Assembly (NCBI RefSeq): GCF_030160715.1
Contig: NZ_BSOW01000005.1
Location: 1 to 64,000 of the forward strand
Origin: Bradyrhizobium iriomotense
Lineage (GTDB): Bacteria; Pseudomonadota; Alphaproteobacteria; Rhizobiales; Xanthobacteraceae
DNA: 64,000 nucleotides
Direction of reading: 5' to 3'
Of this stretch, positions 16,073 to 24,634 are shown one piece after another. Each line of letters opens with the position of its first letter. Position 1 is the stretch's first letter. The notes below the pieces were generated by a model. That model saw nothing but the letters and a program-made list of their open reading frames with translations, ran no database searches and was not told the DNA's origin. The translations under genes and the position numbers were made by a program.

Positions 16073-17581
16073 ATGGTCAGCCCCAAGATGATCAGCCCCA
16101 AGCATGTCTGTGTGATCGGCGCCGGCGTCTCCGGCCTCGCCGCCGCAAAAGCCTTCTCCACCCGCGGTCACAAGGTCACCATCATCGAGCGCAGCGCCGA
16201 TCTCGGCGGCGTCTGGGAGCCGGCACGCTCCTATCCGGAGGTGCAGACGCAAAGTCCGAAGGATCTCTATCGCTACACCGACCGCGCCATGCCGGAGGCT
16301 TATCCGGAATGGCCAACGGGACCACAGGTCCACGCCTATCTCAACGACTACGCCAAAAGCTTCGGTCTCAACCGTATGCTGCGCCTCAACACCAAGGTCG
16401 AAGGTATGGAGCGGCGCGCCGACGGCAAGCCGGGCTGGACGCTCGCGCTATCGGACAAGGCCGGCGCGACGACGAAGGAGGATTTCGATTTCGTCGCGGT
16501 CTGCACCGGTCAGTTCAACGAGCCGCGCGAGCTGAGCTGTCCCGGTGAAGAGACGTTCAAGGCGCAGGGCGGGCAGATCCTGCATTCTTCCAAATACAAC
16601 GACCCTTCGATCGCCAAAGGCCGCCGCGTCGTGGTGCTCGGCGGCTCGAAATCGGCGACCGACATCGCGGTGAACGCAGTGAAAGCCGGCGCGCGCGAGG
16701 TGACGATCGTGTTTCGGGAAGCGGTGTGGCGCATCCCCTATTTCATCGGCGGGCTCGTGAACTTCAAGCGCATCCTCTACATCCGCGCCCAGGAGCAGAT
16801 GTTTCCGGGCTGGGGCGCGAGCGCGCTGGCGCGCTTCGCACATCGCGTCACGGCGCCACTGGTTTGGGCGAACTGGCGCGGGCTGGAGAGCCTGCTCAAG
16901 GCTCAGCTCAAGCTGAAGCAATGCAAGATGGTGCCGAAGGAGCGCATCGAGGACGGCGTCAACTGCTCGGTGCCGATCGCAACGCCGGGCTTTTACCCGA
17001 TGGTCGCGGACGGCCGCATCAAGGCCGTGTTCGGCAGCTTCGACCGCTACGAGGGCAACACCATCGTGATGAGCGGCGGCGAGCGCGTTCAGGCCGACGT
17101 CGCCGTGCTCGCGATCGGCTACAAGCTCGGCGTACCGTTCCTCCCCTCGGCCTATCAGGCAAAGCTGGTGGACGCCGACGGCCAGTACCGGCTCTATCGC
17201 CTGATCGCCAACCCCGACCTGCCCGACATGGGTTTTGTCGGCTTCAACTCATCGTTCTGCACCGTGCTCTGCGCCGACCTCGCCGCCAACTGGCTGGTGC
17301 GCTACGCCGACGGGCAGCTCGCGAACCAGCCGACAGCGCAAGCGATGCGCGACAACATCGAGATGATGCTGCATTTCAAGCGCGTCGAGCGACCGGCGGC
17401 CGGCGTTTACGGCGGCCTGTGCGTAGCGCCCTACCACTATCGGCATTTCGACGAGCTGATAGCCGACATCGGCGCGAAGGAGCAGAAGCGGAACGGGCTT
17501 GCAGAGCGCTTCCTGCCGCCCGATGCGGACGCTTATGCGAGATTTCTGGCGTCGGCGTCGGATTATCGCGCGGCGGCGTGA
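16073..17581 (+). CDS. Flavin-containing monooxygenase (FMO/Baeyer-Villiger-like)
   Basis: 502 residues. FAD-binding GAGVSG (16-21) sits at the N-terminus, with Glu39 (IIER) as ribose ligand. The FMO/BVMO fingerprint region reads GGQILHSSKY, and the NADPH-binding second Rossmann motif is VLGGSKSATDIAVN. A hydrophobic part around residues 220-270 may aid membrane association. Probably inserts one oxygen from O2 into an organic N, S or ketone substrate. The start at 16073 is the first of two close Met codons (the other at 16088). It follows the cupin gene on the same strand and converges with the GntR gene 12 bases away. Confidence 0.88.
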   Translation: MVSPKMISPKHVCVIGAGVSGLAAAKAFSTRGHKVTIIERSADLGGVWEPARSYPEVQTQSPKDLYRYTDRAMPEAYPEWPTGPQVHAYLNDYAKSFGLNRMLRLNTKVEGMERRADGKPGWTLALSDKAGATTKEDFDFVAVCTGQFNEPRELSCPGEETFKAQGGQILHSSKYNDPSIAKGRRVVVLGGSKSATDIAVNAVKAGAREVTIVFREAVWRIPYFIGGLVNFKRILYIRAQEQMFPGWGASALARFAHRVTAPLVWANWRGLESLLKAQLKLKQCKMVPKERIEDGVNCSVPIATPGFYPMVADGRIKAVFGSFDRYEGNTIVMSGGERVQADVAVLAIGYKLGVPFLPSAYQAKLVDADGQYRLYRLIANPDLPDMGFVGFNSSFCTVLCADLAANWLVRYADGQLANQPTAQAMRDNIEMMLHFKRVERPAAGVYGGLCVAPYHYRHFDELIADIGAKEQKRNGLAERFLPPDADAYARFLASASDYRAAA

Positions 17582-17593
17582 GCCGCGCCGCGA

Positions 17594-18292
17594 TCAATCC
17601 AGCACCGTCTCGAGATCGGAATAGATGACATCGGCCGTGCGCTGATAGTGCTGCTGGAGCAGCGCGACGGCGTCATCGGTTTTCCGGTCGAGCACCGCCT
17701 GGAGGATCTGCGCGTGCTCGGTGCCGATCTTGCGGGCCGGATAGGCCTTCGCGATCGACATCATGCGGTAGCGATAGAGCCGGTCGGCGAGCTGCTCGCA
17801 GAAGCCGAGCAGCGGGCGCGAGCCGCACAGTCCGATCAACGTCGCGTGGAAGGCGCGGTGCGCCTTTTCCCAGTCCGGATTGTCCTCGAACTTCTCGGGA
17901 TCGAGCGAGCGCGGCGTGCGGTCGAGCCGGTGATGCGTGACCAAGAGGGATTCCTCCCAGGCCTGGGTCGCGTTCTGCATGGACTCGCGAAGTGCCAGGC
18001 CCTCGACCCAGCGGCGCGTCTTGGTCAGCTCCTGGAGCTCGTCCTTGCTGACCGGCTTCACGTAGAATCCGCGCTGCTCCATGCCGACGACGAACTCCTC
18101 CGTGGTCAGCCGGTTGAGCGCCTCGCGGAGCGGGGTCTGCCCGACATTGTAGTGCTCCATCAGGAAGCGCGACTGGAGCTTGCGCCCGGGCGCGAGGCGC
18201 GTGGTCAGGATGTCGGCCTTGAGGCGGGCGTAGATGCTCGTCGCCAGCGTCGCCGGCTGCTCCATCTTCTGGCTCGACAGGTCAGAGCTCAT
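17594..18292 (-). CDS. GntR-family regulator (FadR/FCD subfamily)
   Basis: 232 residues. The N-terminal winged HTH (about 18-82) contains LAPGRKLQSRFLMEHYNVGQTPLREALNRLTTEEFV, the GntR signature. The C-terminal helical FCD domain (about 92-222) has metal/effector-binding His candidates in TRRWVEGLALRES, HHRLDRTP and HRAFHATLIGLCGS. FCD regulators usually bind organic acids. It is divergent from the extradiol dioxygenase gene and very probably controls the dioxygenase-hydroxylase-hydrolase operon, using a ring-cleavage intermediate as effector (inference). Confidence 0.9.
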   Translation of the reverse strand: MSSDLSSQKMEQPATLATSIYARLKADILTTRLAPGRKLQSRFLMEHYNVGQTPLREALNRLTTEEFVVGMEQRGFYVKPVSKDELQELTKTRRWVEGLALRESMQNATQAWEESLLVTHHRLDRTPRSLDPEKFEDNPDWEKAHRAFHATLIGLCGSRPLLGFCEQLADRLYRYRMMSIAKAYPARKIGTEHAQILQAVLDRKTDDAVALLQQHYQRTADVIYSDLETVLD

Positions 18293-18465
18293 GTGAGTCC
18301 CACTGAATCATCTGGATTTTTTGTACATCAGCCTAGGCCAGGCTAATAATTTATAAATTTTTGCTTTACGTGCCATTTTATATAGATTACCGGTGACCAA
18401 CAACAACAGGTTCAATGGCGATCCGCGACTGCTTCGGGGCGCCCCTGTCTTTACGAGGAAGCCCG
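18293..18465. promoter_or_regulatory. AT-rich divergent promoter region of the meta-cleavage operon
   Basis: 173 bases between gntR and the dioxygenase gene. It stands out as AT-rich in a GC-rich window, especially 18312-18395. It contains a palindrome AGCCT-AGGCC-AGGCT (18330-18344) and, next to it, TTGTACA. Both are plausible GntR/FCD sites, and no other gene is near. No clean -35/-10 pair could be fixed. Confidence 0.45.
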
Positions 18466-19368
18466 ATGTCCGATTTTCCGGTGGCGGCCTTGCGCAGCGT
18501 CGAGATCACGACGCCGCGCTTGAGTGCCTCGGCCGACTTCTACCAGAAGGTCTGGGGGCTCGATGTCGCCGCGGAAGCCGCGGGCACGATCTATCTCACC
18601 GCCACCGGTGCGGACTTCCACGTTCTCGAGCTCACGCAAGGCGAACGCGCTGCGCTGCGCAAGATCAGCTTTCGCGTTCGCGCGCGCGAGGACCTCGATC
18701 GCCTGTTCGCCCGCGCGCGCGAGTCTGCTTGCGAGATCATCACGCCGCCTAGCCCGTCGCAGGCGCCGTCGAGCGGCGAGCATTTCGTGATCCGCGAGCC
18801 ACAAGGCTGCTGCATCGAGTTCGTCCACGGCGATCGCACGAAGACGGCGCGCGTCATCGCTGACCGGCCCGAGCGCCTCGCGCATGTCAACATCAACAGC
18901 GCCGATATCGAAAAGCTCTCGAGCTTCTATCAGCAGGTTCTCGGCTTTCGCCTGACGGACCGCTCGAAGCTGATGGCGTTCCTGTGCTGCAACAGCGATC
19001 ACCACGCCGTCGTCCTTGCGGAAGCAAAGGTCAACGGTCTCAACCACGTCGCCTTCCTCATGCCGGACCTGGAGTCGGTGATGCGCGGCTCCGGCCGCAT
19101 GGTCGATCATGGCTTTCCGATCGGCTGGGGCGTCGGCCGGCACGGCCCCGGCGACAACGTGTTCGCTTATTTCGTCGATCCGACCGGGATCGTCGTCGAA
19201 TACACCGCCGAAGTCCTGCAGGTCGACGATAGCTATCGCGCGAAGGGACCGGCCGAGTGGGTCTGGCCGCCGGGGCGCACGGATCAATGGGGCATCGCGC
19301 CACCGAAAAGCGAGGCCTGCAAGACGGCGCAGCTCTCTGTGCTGTTTGACGCGAGCAAGCGCGCATGA
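18466..19368 (+). CDS. VOC-family extradiol ring-cleavage dioxygenase (catechol 2,3-dioxygenase-like)
   Basis: 300 residues, the typical two-domain type I extradiol length. The C-terminal module carries the 2-His-1-carboxylate Fe(II) ligands: His140 (LAHVNIN), His194 (LNHVAF) and Glu245 (IVVEY). A His-Gly-Pro-Gly segment (226-229) lies where the second-shell catalytic residues of this group occur. It cleaves a catechol-type ring next to the two hydroxyls using O2. The ATG at 18466 (MSDFPV) follows GAGGAAG; an earlier ATG at 18415 is not supported. Its stop overlaps the next gene by ATGA, so dioxygenase, hydroxylase and hydrolase are translationally coupled. Confidence 0.9.
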   Translation: MSDFPVAALRSVEITTPRLSASADFYQKVWGLDVAAEAAGTIYLTATGADFHVLELTQGERAALRKISFRVRAREDLDRLFARARESACEIITPPSPSQAPSSGEHFVIREPQGCCIEFVHGDRTKTARVIADRPERLAHVNINSADIEKLSSFYQQVLGFRLTDRSKLMAFLCCNSDHHAVVLAEAKVNGLNHVAFLMPDLESVMRGSGRMVDHGFPIGWGVGRHGPGDNVFAYFVDPTGIVVEYTAEVLQVDDSYRAKGPAEWVWPPGRTDQWGIAPPKSEACKTAQLSVLFDASKRA

Positions 19369-20972
19369 CGATGTCTTCAGCCGCCACCGACTACGACGTG
19401 CTCGTCGTCGGGTTCGGGCCGACCGGTGCTGTTGCAAGCGCCCTGCTCGGCCGGCTCGGCCATCGCACGCTCGTCATCGACCGCCTCACCGGCATCTACG
19501 ACAAGCCGCGCGCGATCGCGCTCGATCACGAGATCTTTCGCCACTTCGACAACATGGGCGTTGCGGAGGCGATCGCCCCTTACGTCGAGCCCTTCACCGC
19601 GTCCGAGCACTTTGGCGCCGATGGCCAGTTGATCCGGCGCATCGACATGGTCGCAAAGCCCTACCCGCTCGGCTACACGCCGAGCATGGTGTTCAGCCAG
19701 CCGCCGGTCGAGGCGGAGCTCCGCCGTCACGCTTTGAGCTTTGCTGCTGTCAGCGCCGAGCTCGGCGTCGCGCTGGTCGATCTCGTGCAGCAACCCGACC
19801 GCGTCGAGGCCAAGCTGAAAGACGCGGACGGACGGTTGCGAACGGTGACCGCGCGCTATGTCCTCGGCTGCGATGGCGCCTCGAGCACGGTGCGGCAGCT
19901 CGCCGATATTGCACTCGAAGACCTGATCTTCGACGAGCCCTGGCTCGTGGTCGACGTGCGCGTTAATCAAGACGCTCTTGCAAAGCTGCCGCAGAACTCC
20001 GCGCAGTTCTGCAATCCGGCGCGGCCCGTGAGCTTCCTGATCGGCCCCAAGACCCATCGCCGTTGGGAGATCATGCTGCTACCGGGCGAGGACCCGCGGC
20101 AGATGGAGCAGCCCGAGAACGTGTGGGCGTTGCTCTCGCCGTGGCTCACACCTGGCGACGGCGAATTGTGGCGCGCGGCGTCCTATCGCTTCCACGCACT
20201 CGTCGCCGCCAACTGGCGCAACGGGCGCGTCCTCATCGCCGGCGACGCCGCGCATCAGCAGCCGCCCTTCATCGGCCAGGGCATGTGCCAAGGCCTGCGC
20301 GATGCGACCAACATCGTCTGGAAGCTCGATCGCGTGCTCAGGGGCACTTCGCCCGACGCACTGCTCGACAGCTACACGGCGGAGCGCAAGCAGCACGTCA
20401 TCGAGCTGACCGGGAAGATCAAGGCGATCGGCCAGTCGATCTGCGAACGCGATCCGGCCGCCGCGCGCCGCCGTGACGCGCAGATTCTGGCAGAAGGCGG
20501 CGGCAAGCCGCTCGCGCTGACGCGGCAGGAGATCATCCCGCCGCTGCGCGCAGGCTTTCTATCGGAGCAGGACGGCGCGGCACGCGGCAGCCTGTTTCCG
20601 CAACCGCGGATCATAAGCGAGGGCGCTTTTCGTCTGCTCGATAAGGTCACTGGTCCCGGCTTGCGCGTGTTCATCGACGGCCGCCGCAGCGACTCATCCT
20701 CGTTCGCCGCACTCTGCGCCGCATATCCCGACCTGCCCGCGACGGCCATCGCGCCGGCCGGCACCGGCAAACCGGGCGCGCTCGAAGAGGCCGACGGCGT
20801 GCTCGCCGGCTGGTACGATCGTCACGGCGTCGTCGCCGCGATCGTGCGGCCCGATCACTACGTGTTCGGCACCGCGCGCAACGCGTACGAGCTCGACGAC
20901 CTCTTGCACGACATCAGCTCACGCCTGCACGGCAATCACAATCCGGATTTGAGAATGGAGAAGACAGCATGA
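19365..20972 (+). CDS. FAD-dependent aromatic hydroxylase (MhpA-like)
   Basis: 535 residues, PHBH-fold class A flavoprotein monooxygenase. GFGPTG near the N-terminus binds FAD; LGCDGASSTVR is the DG motif, and LIAGDAAHQQPPFIGQGMCQGLRDATNIVWKL in part is the GD motif with the family's extended helix. The closest described family is MhpA, which ortho-hydroxylates 3-(3-hydroxyphenyl)propionate to a catechol. The downstream ring cleavage would be done by the dioxygenase encoded just before it. Overlaps both neighbours by ATGA. The exact phenolic substrate cannot be fixed from sequence. Confidence 0.9.
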   Translation: MTMSSAATDYDVLVVGFGPTGAVASALLGRLGHRTLVIDRLTGIYDKPRAIALDHEIFRHFDNMGVAEAIAPYVEPFTASEHFGADGQLIRRIDMVAKPYPLGYTPSMVFSQPPVEAELRRHALSFAAVSAELGVALVDLVQQPDRVEAKLKDADGRLRTVTARYVLGCDGASSTVRQLADIALEDLIFDEPWLVVDVRVNQDALAKLPQNSAQFCNPARPVSFLIGPKTHRRWEIMLLPGEDPRQMEQPENVWALLSPWLTPGDGELWRAASYRFHALVAANWRNGRVLIAGDAAHQQPPFIGQGMCQGLRDATNIVWKLDRVLRGTSPDALLDSYTAERKQHVIELTGKIKAIGQSICERDPAAARRRDAQILAEGGGKPLALTRQEIIPPLRAGFLSEQDGAARGSLFPQPRIISEGAFRLLDKVTGPGLRVFIDGRRSDSSSFAALCAAYPDLPATAIAPAGTGKPGALEEADGVLAGWYDRHGVVAAIVRPDHYVFGTARNAYELDDLLHDISSRLHGNHNPDLRMEKTA

Positions 20973-21817
20973 AACTCGCAACCGTTGCGATCGACGGACG
21001 GACCACCTGGGGCCTCGTCGAAGGTGACGACTTTTTCGATGTCGGGACCGTACTCGCGTCACGCTATGCCGATCTCCGGGCGGCGATCGCGGCTACCCTC
21101 GCCGGCGTTGCGGATGCCAAGTCGAAGGCGGCGTCCACGCCACTTGCGAAGCTCATCTGGCTGCCGGTCGTTCCGAACCCGGACAAGATCCTCTGCGTCG
21201 GCCTGAACTATGAGACGCACCGCAAGGAAACCGGTCGCTCCGAGGTCGAGCACCCCACGATCTTCTCGCGCTACGCCAACAGCCAGACCGGGCATCTCAA
21301 GCCGATCATCCGGCCGCGCGTCTCGACCGACCTCGACTTCGAAGGCGAGCTTGCGGTCATCATCGGCAAGGCCGGGCGTTATATCTCCCGTAGCGAAGCG
21401 ATGGGCCATGTCGCTGGCTATGCCTGCTACAATGACGGCAGCGTCCGCGACTTCCAGCGCCACACCCACCAGTTCACGCCGGGTAAGAATTTTCCGGACA
21501 CCGGCGCTTTCGGCCCGTGGATGATGACGCCGGACGAACTCGGCGAGCTCGCCGAGCTGAAGCTCACCACCCGCCTCAATGGGCAGGTCGTGCAGGAAGC
21601 GCAGATCAAGCAGATGATCTTCGATATCCCGCGCCAGATCGAATATTGCTCGACCTTCACGCGGCTCGAGCCCGGCGACGTCATCGTCAGCGGCACGCCG
21701 GGCGGCGTCGGCGCGCGGCGCGAGCCGCCGCTCTGGATGAAGCCGGGCGACGTCGTCGAGGTCGAGGTCGAGCGGCTCGCCGTGCTGCGCAATCCGATCG
21801 TCGACGAGGCGCGGTGA
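20969..21817 (+). CDS. Fumarylacetoacetate hydrolase family protein
   Basis: 282 residues. FAH-fold core with the metal-binding acidic set: Glu in DFEGELAVIIG (two Glu) and Asp in CYNDGSVRDFQ. GKNFPDTGAFGPWMM and SGTPGGVGARREPP are family signatures of the 2-hydroxyhepta-2,4-diene-1,7-dioate isomerase/acylpyruvate hydrolase group. In this operon it likely hydrolyses or decarboxylates the ring-cleavage product. The ATG overlaps the stop of the hydroxylase gene (ATGA at 20969). A long hairpin follows 14 bases after the stop. Confidence 0.9.
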   Translation: MKLATVAIDGRTTWGLVEGDDFFDVGTVLASRYADLRAAIAATLAGVADAKSKAASTPLAKLIWLPVVPNPDKILCVGLNYETHRKETGRSEVEHPTIFSRYANSQTGHLKPIIRPRVSTDLDFEGELAVIIGKAGRYISRSEAMGHVAGYACYNDGSVRDFQRHTHQFTPGKNFPDTGAFGPWMMTPDELGELAELKLTTRLNGQVVQEAQIKQMIFDIPRQIEYCSTFTRLEPGDVIVSGTPGGVGARREPPLWMKPGDVVEVEVERLAVLRNPIVDEAR

Positions 21818-21830
21818 GCAATCCGCTCAC

Positions 21831-21896
21831 CAGGAGCTGCCGGCAAAGGCCGCGGCGAGGCCCAGGCGGCTTCGCTCGCGCGCCGGCACGCTCCTG
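21831..21896 (+). promoter_or_regulatory. Long hairpin between the hydrolase gene and the MHS transporter gene
   Basis: Left arm CAGGAGCTGCCGGC (21831-21844) pairs with GCCGGCACGCTCCTG (21882-21896): 14 base pairs with a single bulged C at 21889. The 37-base apical part can form a smaller GGCC/GGCC hairpin. There is no T-run after it. It starts 14 bases past the hydrolase stop and ends 41 bases before the transporter ATG, so it could be a processing or partial termination site that separates enzyme and transporter expression. Confidence 0.5.
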
Positions 21897-21937
21897 ACGT
21901 CAATACACACAAAACGAGACAAACGAGGGGGAACGTC

Positions 21938-23266
21938 ATGAGCAACAGTGCAGATGTCATCGTCGCGGCAACCGGACGGACCGATGCCGCGCCGATCACG
22001 CCCGCGTACCGCAAGCTTGTCGTGGCGTCCTCGCTCGGTTCGGTGATCGAGCACTACGACTTCTTCATCTACGCCTTCACCGCACCCGTGGTGTTCGACC
22101 GCTTCTTCTTCCCCAAGATGGATTCCACCGCGAGCATGCTGGCGGTCTACGCGACCTTCGCGGTCGGCTTCGTCGCCCGCCCGCTCGGCGGCATGGTGTT
22201 CGGCCATTACGGCGACCGGCTCGGTCGCAAGGCGATGCTGACGATCACCTTCGTGCTGATGGGCGTCGCAAGCTTTCTGATCGGCTGCCTGCCGAGCTAT
22301 GACGCGATCGGACTGCTTGCGCCCATCGCGCTCGTCGCCTTGCGCTTCGTGCAGGGCTTTGCCTTCGGCGGTGAATACATGAACGCTGTGTCGCTGACGC
22401 TGGAGAATGCGCCCTCGGCAAGACGCGGCTTCTTCGCATCCTTTGTCAACGCCTCCGGCCCGATCGGCGTGATCCTGGCGTCCGGCTTCATCGCGCTGCT
22501 CGGCGTCGTCTCGACCCCGCAGGACTTTGCGCAATGGGTCTGGCGCGTGCCCTTCGTGCTGAGCCTCGTGCTGGTGGTGCTCGGCACTTACATCCGCCTC
22601 CAGGTCGACGAGTCCACGCTGTTCAAGGCGGTCGAGGCGACGGCCGCGCGGCCGAAGGCGCCGCTGCTCGACGTGCTTCGCTCGTGGAAAAAATCGGTGC
22701 TGTTCGGCTGCCTCGCCAACATGGTGCACAGCACGTTCCAGTACATGAGCACGGTGTTCGTGCTCGGCTATGCCGTGAAGACGCTCGGCATGGCGCAGTC
22801 GAACGTCACCTTCGGCACCATGGTCGCCAACGTGCTGGAGATGTGCATGGTGCCGCTGATCGCGAGCTTTTCGGACCGGTTCGGCCGGCGTCCGTTCATG
22901 GCGCTCGGCATCCTGCTCGCCGCGGCATGGTACCCGATCTACTTCCAGCTGGTCGCGACCAAGGATCCGACGCTGCTCATCATGGGCCTCGTCGTCTCCA
23001 TCGGGATCATCCACGCCCTGATGTTCGCGCCTGAAGCTGCCTTCACGGCCGAGCTGTTTCCGACCGAGGTCCGTGTCAGCGGCTCCTCGCTCGGCAAGCA
23101 GCTCGGCATCATCCTCGGCGGCGGCATTGCGCCGCTGGTCGGCACCGCGCTGATGGGAGGAGCCGGCGGCAGCTTCACGCCCGTCATCCTCTATTTCGAA
23201 GCGATCGCGGCTTGCGCCTTCATCGGCATCCTCCTCGCGCCGGAGAGTTCAAAACGCGCCCTGTAA
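21938..23266 (+). CDS. MFS transporter of the metabolite:H+ symporter (MHS) type
   Basis: 442 residues with 12 predicted membrane helices. The loop 2-3 motif GHYGDRLGRKAML and the helix-1 region SVIEHYDFFIYAF are characteristic of the MHS family (shikimate, proline/betaine, dicarboxylate and aromatic acid importers). Placed at the end of the meta-cleavage operon, it is the likely uptake system for the aromatic or its carboxylate precursor. GAGGGGG precedes the ATG by about 6 bases. Separated from the hydrolase gene by 120 bases containing a long hairpin. Confidence 0.9.
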   Translation: MSNSADVIVAATGRTDAAPITPAYRKLVVASSLGSVIEHYDFFIYAFTAPVVFDRFFFPKMDSTASMLAVYATFAVGFVARPLGGMVFGHYGDRLGRKAMLTITFVLMGVASFLIGCLPSYDAIGLLAPIALVALRFVQGFAFGGEYMNAVSLTLENAPSARRGFFASFVNASGPIGVILASGFIALLGVVSTPQDFAQWVWRVPFVLSLVLVVLGTYIRLQVDESTLFKAVEATAARPKAPLLDVLRSWKKSVLFGCLANMVHSTFQYMSTVFVLGYAVKTLGMAQSNVTFGTMVANVLEMCMVPLIASFSDRFGRRPFMALGILLAAAWYPIYFQLVATKDPTLLIMGLVVSIGIIHALMFAPEAAFTAELFPTEVRVSGSSLGKQLGIILGGGIAPLVGTALMGGAGGSFTPVILYFEAIAACAFIGILLAPESSKRAL

Positions 23267-23279
23267 GATGCAAACACCC

Positions 23280-23382
23280 TAAAGCGCGATGAGATTAGGA
23301 TGAACCGTCATTGCGCTTTAGCTTGTTGTCTTCGCATGATCTTTTCGGAAAACCGCTTCACACTTTTCCGGATCATGCTCTA
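23280..23382. repeat. Intergenic repeat, family 1, copy 2
   Basis: Same orientation as the copy at 3819-3913. It starts TAAAGCGCGATGAGAT and ends with CCGGATCATGCTCTA. It fills the convergent gap between the transporter and the binding-protein gene. Its terminal CTA (23380-23382) is the TAG stop of the latter on the minus strand. Confidence 0.9.
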
Positions 23383-24594
23383 GCGGCTTGCCCCCTTCAC
23401 AAGGGGGCATTTGCTCTCCGAGAGCGGCCACACCGTCTCCTCCGGCGGAATCTTGCGTACGATCTCGAAATAGTCCCAGGGATACTTCGACTCCTGAGGT
23501 TTCTTCACGCGTGCCAGATACATCGTGCGCGTGACGCGGCCGTCCTGCCGAAGCGTCGCATTCTCCGAGAAGACGTCGTCGATCGGGATCTCGCGCATGG
23601 CGGCAGCGACCCGGTCGGCGTCGTCGGTGCCCGCCTTGGCGACGGCCTTCAGATAGTGGCGCACGGCTCCATAGACCCCGGCATGCAGCATCGATGGCGG
23701 CATGCCCGTTTTCTCCATGAACTGCTTCGACCAGGTGCGGGTCGCATCGTTCAGGTCCCAATAGGATGCGGTGGTCAGGTACGTCCCTTGCGCCGCCTCG
23801 AGACCCAGCGTGTGCACGTCCTGAAGGAACAGGATCATGGCCGCGAGATTCTGGCCGCCCTTCACGATCCCGAACTCGTTCGCCTGCTTCATCGCGTTGA
23901 TGGTATCGTTGCCTGCATTGGCGAGCCCGATGACCTTGGCGCCGGAGGATTGTGCCGTCAGCAGGAACGAGGAGAAGTCCGCGCTGTTAAGCGGGTGACG
24001 AACACTGCCCAGCACCTTGCCTCCGGCAGCGGCAATCACGTCGCTGGCGTCCTTCTGAAGCTGCTGGCCGAATGCATAGTCGGCGGACAGGAAGAACCAG
24101 GAGGTGCCGCCGGCCTTGACCACCGCCGACGCCGTGCCATGCGAGACAGCATAGGTGTCGTAAGTCCAGTGCACGCCGAACGGCGAGCATTGCTCGTTGG
24201 TCAGCGCGGTCGTGCCCGCTCCGGAATAGAGGACGATGCGCTTCTTTTCGCGGGCAAGGCCCTGGATCGCAAGAGCGACGCCGGAATTCGGCACGTCGAC
24301 GACCGCATCGACACCTTCGACATCGAACCATTGCCGGGCTATCCCGGTGCCGATGTCAGCCTTGTGCTGGTGATCCGCGGCAATGACCTGGACGGGCTTG
24401 CCGAGCACGGTGCCGCCGATTTCGCGAACCGCCATCTCGGCGGCCACCAGCGAACCTTTGCCGGTGATGTCGGCGGTGACACCAGCCATATCGGTCAGGA
24501 CGCCGATCTTGACGACCTCGCCGCTGATCTGGGCCTGCGCGGCGATCGGAAACATCAGGGCCAACAGCACGCCACCGAGCAGAGTTGCTCTCAT
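23380..24594 (-). CDS. ABC transporter substrate-binding protein (Leu/Ile/Val-binding type)
   Basis: 404 residues. A cleavable signal peptide (about 1-22, ending AAQAQ) is followed by a type I periplasmic-binding fold beginning VVKIGVLTDMAGVTADITGKGSLVAAEMAV. The HAAT family includes receptors for branched amino acids, amides and aromatic acids (as in Rhodopseudomonas). No permease or ATPase genes are adjacent, so it is an orphan receptor that must share a transporter encoded elsewhere or act in sensing. Its position next to the meta-cleavage genes suggests an aromatic ligand (inference). The stop codon is within the repeat at 23280-23382. Confidence 0.88.
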   Translation of the reverse strand: MRATLLGGVLLALMFPIAAQAQISGEVVKIGVLTDMAGVTADITGKGSLVAAEMAVREIGGTVLGKPVQVIAADHQHKADIGTGIARQWFDVEGVDAVVDVPNSGVALAIQGLAREKKRIVLYSGAGTTALTNEQCSPFGVHWTYDTYAVSHGTASAVVKAGGTSWFFLSADYAFGQQLQKDASDVIAAAGGKVLGSVRHPLNSADFSSFLLTAQSSGAKVIGLANAGNDTINAMKQANEFGIVKGGQNLAAMILFLQDVHTLGLEAAQGTYLTTASYWDLNDATRTWSKQFMEKTGMPPSMLHAGVYGAVRHYLKAVAKAGTDDADRVAAAMREIPIDDVFSENATLRQDGRVTRTMYLARVKKPQESKYPWDYFEIVRKIPPEETVWPLSESKCPLVKGASR

Positions 24595-24634
24595 CTTTTG
24601 GTCTCCTCTCTATCTTGTGTTTGTTGTCGTCGTG

